From contig NZ_JANIBJ010000001.1 in the NCBI RefSeq assembly GCF_024505185.1, positions 1 to 64,000 of the forward strand: 64,000 nt of DNA, written 5' to 3'. Below, in pieces: positions 61,018-64,000 of the stretch; the stretch's first letter is position 1, and every line of letters starts with the position of its first letter. The notes beneath the pieces were generated by a model. It did no database searches, was not told where the DNA came from, and saw nothing but the letters and a program-made list of their open reading frames with translations. The DNA is from Methylomonas subterranea (GTDB lineage: Bacteria; Pseudomonadota; Gammaproteobacteria; Methylococcales; Methylomonadaceae). The position numbers and the translations under genes are program-made.

Positions 61018-64000
61018 TCAGGCAACCATCTTCAGTTCGCTCAGGCCGTTGGGTTTTTTCACCAGCTCGATTTGAGTCTTGATGCGTTTTTTTACCCCAT
61101 CCACGTGCGAAATAACCCCAACGATTTTGCCGTGCGTTTTCAGGTTTTCCAAGGTACTCATCGCCAGATAGAGGGATTCGGCGTCCAGATTGCCGAAGCC
61201 TTCATCCAGAAACAACGAATCGATGGCCTTGCCGTTGTTGGCTATTTCCGCCAAGGCCAGGGCCAGGGCCAGGCTGACTACGAAGCTTTCGCCACCGGAT
61301 AGGGTTTGCGGCAGCCGGAGGGCGTTTTTCTGTTTGGTGTCTTCTATTTCCAGTGCCAGCCCATGCTCGCTGATACCGCTGCGGACGTAATAACGGCCGC
61401 TGAGCTGTTCCAGAATCCGGTTGGTTTCCGATAGCAGTCTGTCGGTCATCAATTGCTGAATCTGGCGCCTGAAACCGGCCGGATTGTCATTGATAAGCTT
61501 GAGTTCGGCTTCGGCTTGAGCCAGCAATTGCTGTTCGGCCTCGATTTGCGTTTGCAGCGTCCGATATCTTTCCTGATATTGTGTTTGTTTGGCCAGTTTG
61601 TTTTCCAGGCCTTGGACTTCCTGTTCGGCAATATCCAGGCTTTGGTTGATTTGTTTCAAAGTCTGCCCGATGGCTTGTTCGTCGAGATTTTGAGCCGACG
61701 CGGCCGCCCGCTCGCTTTCAAGCGTGGCGTTCAGTTGCGGGATTTGTTGCTCGGTTTCCGCCAGATTCTTAAGCTCGGAGTCCATCTGTTGCCGAATTTC
61801 AGCTTCCCGCGCAATCAAATTCAGCGTATCCCGCAGTTGATCCACCGAGGTAAAGGCGCTGCCCGCCAGCCTGTCGCTCAGAGTCTGCAGAATGGTTTTG
61901 TGCTCTATGCGCAAAATCCGCAATTGCTGTTCCTGATCGACCATTAGTTTTTGTTTTTCGATGATGGCGATATGCAGGGTCATTTGTTTCTGATACCCCA
62001 AGCGCTCGGTGTTATCGGCTATTTGTTGCTGGAAATGGGCGATTTTATCTTCGCAGGCCTGCAGTTGTTGATTTAGCGCGGCAATGTCCTTTTGCAAGCC
62101 TTCCTGACGCAATAAATACACCTGATAATCCTGGCGTCGAGCGGTCAGGCGGTCGAACAAGGCATTTTCCTTGCCTTTTGCCGGTAGTTTTTCCCCCAGC
62201 ATGGGCAGTTGCGCTTGCAGCTTTTCGATCAGGGCGGTTTCTTCCGCGAGGCATTTTTCATAGCGTTGGCCGATTTCATCAAATTCCGGCGGCCTGTTGT
62301 CCCATTGGGTTTCCAGGTCTTGAACCGTGGCGCTCAGTTTTGTCAGCTGGGCTTGTTTGGCGCTTATGTCGGCGCTCATCTTGGCGATATTGCGTTGTAA
62401 CTGGCTGTGTTGGCTGACCAGATTGCCCAGTTTGGTCAGCTCTTCGTTTTCCTGGGTGAACAGGTGTTTCTGCAGCGACAGGTTTTCTATATCCATGCCG
62501 TCGCGCATAACATTCAGCCGATTGGCCAGCGCGATCCATTGAGAATGCATCTGTTGCAGGCGTTGTTGTTTGGCCGACAGTTGCGAGTCGAACTTTTGCG
62601 CGGCTTTCAACTTGGCGCTGGCCATATCGATACTGGATTTAAGAGCTTGTATCTTACCGCGCTGATCCACCAGGGCTTTCTTCGCATCGGTAAAAACCGG
62701 CGGTTTCAGAACATAGGGGTGGTTGGTCGATCCGCACAAATAGCAAGGCTTGCCGTCTATCAGCTTGGCCCGGTCGGCTGCCATTTTTTTGATCAGGGCT
62801 TCGTTACGCAGGGCCTGTTCGAGGACTTTGATGATGTTCTCTTCACGGCTCAATTCCTGGCTCAGTTCATCCAGACGGGCTTGCAGTTCGTTGACATCGG
62901 GCGGTAGATCGGTGCGTTTTTTGATGCCCAGCCAGCTCAATAACCCCCTGTCGCTCAGTTTGGCGGTGACGGTGGCCAGCGATAACATCTCTTGCAGGTC
63001 GTTGACGCGGGCTTGTTGTTCTTGCCGCAACTCTTGCAGCTCTTCCGGGCTTTTACCCTGGGCAATTTCGCGCAGGCTCGTCTGATCGGCTTCTATCCGC
63101 TGTTGTAAGTCGGTTAAATCTTCCCGGGTGGTTTGCAGCGTGGTTTTGTTTTTATTCAGAGACGCCGTGATGTTTTTGGCCCAAGTGGCCTGGGTTTTTT
63201 GTTTGCCGCCCAGTTCGCCGCGCTGCGCCCTGAGTTGGCGTAATCGGACTACGTCGGGAAAGTCGTTTATCAGGCCGGCATCCCTTTGATGAGCTTGAAA
63301 CCAGAGGTCGATTTCCGCCAACGCGGTCTGATTATCGCTTATCTGGCGTTGTATCGATTGCGCCAGTTCGCGCTGCCTGGGCAGCTCCAGTTTCAATTCG
63401 CTAAGCGATAATTTGAGGGTGTCGACGATCTGCTTCTGCTCGCTGAGCGATTTGTCGGGCACCGGCAAACCGAGCGGATTGGAATGCACCTCAAGTTGGT
63501 TTTGCAGCAGGCTCAATTCCTTTTGGTAAGCGTCCAGTGTCGCTTGGTTTTGTGCTATCAGTGCCTGCTTGCCATCCAGCAAGGCGATTTCAGCGCGAAA
63601 TTGCAGAGCGGGCTGACCGTCCGCGATCCGTTGCAAATCTTGTCGATACTGGCCGATTTTTTGGGATAAATTTCGTTGCCGCTCCAGAAGCCGTTGTTGC
63701 CTGTCCTCCAGCTCGGCAATGTTTTGCAAATCGGCGAGTTGCCGTTGGCTGTGCTTTTGCTGTTGCTTGAATTCCGCCACTTGCTGTTTGAAATCGTCAA
63801 GATCGTGAGCCGCCGCCTCCAGCGTATCCGGCGTCAATAGCGGAATACCGGCTAAATCCTGCTGTAATTGGCTTAAATTCGATTGGGCTTGCCGGAAGCG
63901 GTTTTCGGTTTGCTGTCGGTAGTCGGCATATAGATCGGTACCGCTGATTTTTTCCAGAATATCCATCCGTTCGCTGTCCAGCGCATGCAGGAAGGCGGCA
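61018..64000 (-). CDS. sbcC: Nuclease SbcCD subunit C (partial, runs off right edge)
   Basis: About 990 residues are present, from the sequence AAFLHALDSERMDILEKISG to the stop; the N-terminal ATPase half with Walker A lies beyond the window. A very long coiled coil fills the middle, with a zinc-hook motif KPCYLCGSTNHPY (CxxC) near the centre. The C-terminal ATPase part has LSGGESFVVSLALALALAEI (signature), SLFLDEGFGNLD (Walker B) and ISHVDGVKKRI. With SbcD it cleaves DNA hairpins and ends. Any ATG in the window is internal and not the true start. Confidence 0.92.
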   Translation of the reverse strand, partial: AAFLHALDSERMDILEKISGTDLYADYRQQTENRFRQAQSNLSQLQQDLAGIPLLTPDTLEAAAHDLDDFKQQVAEFKQQQKHSQRQLADLQNIAELEDRQQRLLERQRNLSQKIGQYRQDLQRIADGQPALQFRAEIALLDGKQALIAQNQATLDAYQKELSLLQNQLEVHSNPLGLPVPDKSLSEQKQIVDTLKLSLSELKLELPRQRELAQSIQRQISDNQTALAEIDLWFQAHQRDAGLINDFPDVVRLRQLRAQRGELGGKQKTQATWAKNITASLNKNKTTLQTTREDLTDLQQRIEADQTSLREIAQGKSPEELQELRQEQQARVNDLQEMLSLATVTAKLSDRGLLSWLGIKKRTDLPPDVNELQARLDELSQELSREENIIKVLEQALRNEALIKKMAADRAKLIDGKPCYLCGSTNHPYVLKPPVFTDAKKALVDQRGKIQALKSSIDMASAKLKAAQKFDSQLSAKQQRLQQMHSQWIALANRLNVMRDGMDIENLSLQKHLFTQENEELTKLGNLVSQHSQLQRNIAKMSADISAKQAQLTKLSATVQDLETQWDNRPPEFDEIGQRYEKCLAEETALIEKLQAQLPMLGEKLPAKGKENALFDRLTARRQDYQVYLLRQEGLQKDIAALNQQLQACEDKIAHFQQQIADNTERLGYQKQMTLHIAIIEKQKLMVDQEQQLRILRIEHKTILQTLSDRLAGSAFTSVDQLRDTLNLIAREAEIRQQMDSELKNLAETEQQIPQLNATLESERAAASAQNLDEQAIGQTLKQINQSLDIAEQEVQGLENKLAKQTQYQERYRTLQTQIEAEQQLLAQAEAELKLINDNPAGFRRQIQQLMTDRLLSETNRILEQLSGRYYVRSGISEHGLALEIEDTKQKNALRLPQTLSGGESFVVSLALALALAEIANNGKAIDSLFLDEGFGNLDAESLYLAMSTLENLKTHGKIVGVISHVDGVKKRIKTQIELVKKPNGLSELKMVA

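Overview
The window reads as chromosome of a nitrogen-fixing gammaproteobacterium, most likely a Methylomonas-like methanotroph. This is inferred from the Azotobacter-style order nifV-cysE-nifW-nifZ-nifM-clpX, the nifENX block, a hopanoid transporter (hpnN), a PEP-CTERM/exosortase-associated TIGR04073 protein, the abundance of c-di-GMP enzymes, and dispersed palindromic repeats. No methane or methanol oxidation gene is present, so the genus is not proven. nifHDK, nifB and nifA are also outside the window.

Layout. 0.1-1.3 kb: a globin-coupled diguanylate cyclase. 1.56-9.9 kb: a plus-strand nif operon behind a NifA-type upstream site and a sigma-54 promoter, with nifV, a 55-residue gene, cysE, a helical-repeat gene, two tiny membrane-peptide genes, nifW, nifZ, nifM and a second clpX. 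It is followed by a glutaredoxin-BolA fusion, nifF flavodoxin, a Rieske protein and an RseC-like protein. 10-13.6 kb: HD-GYP and MASE1-PAS-GGDEF-EAL genes. 14-26.7 kb: a minus-strand surface-polysaccharide locus, partly AT-rich, with two glycosyltransferases, a Wzm/Wzt exporter, and sugar-nucleotide genes: a heptose-type kinase and nucleotidyltransferase, a split transketolase, a ColD-like PLP enzyme, an SDR and a B12-type radical SAM protein. 27-29.6 kb: an OmpR-type HTH fused to PAS-GGDEF-EAL.

30.4-39.6 kb: a second nif arm on the minus strand, nifE-nifN-nifX-DUF269-DUF683-fdxB, driven by another sigma-54/NifA promoter. A plus-strand NYN gene separates it from a six-gene block: [2Fe-2S] thioredoxin-like ferredoxin, a paralogue of the helical-repeat gene, a 125-aa protein, a DUF364 protein, a 147-aa protein and a GlcF-like Fe-S protein. 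39.8-42.3 kb: an aldo/keto reductase, an ArsS-like radical SAM protein and a DUF3047 protein. 42.9-64 kb: mostly housekeeping and signalling genes: hpnN, SulP, Usp, YihY, DEAD helicase, COX15/CtaA, two HDOD proteins, YgfZ, a YgfX-like protein, GAF-GGDEF, ychF, tRNA-Met, tex, a TIGR04073 protein, and sbcC running off the right edge.

How it fits together. The two nif arms supply homocitrate (NifV), the FeMo-cofactor scaffold (NifEN, NifX), Fe-protein and MoFe maturation (NifM, NifW, NifZ), cysteine supply (CysE), proteolysis (ClpX), Fe-S handling (Grx-BolA) and electron donors (NifF, FdxB, the 2Fe-2S ferredoxin). The least described parts are the tandem 34- and 40-residue membrane peptides upstream of nifW, the helical-repeat paralogues shared by both arms, and the block ending in the GlcF-like protein.
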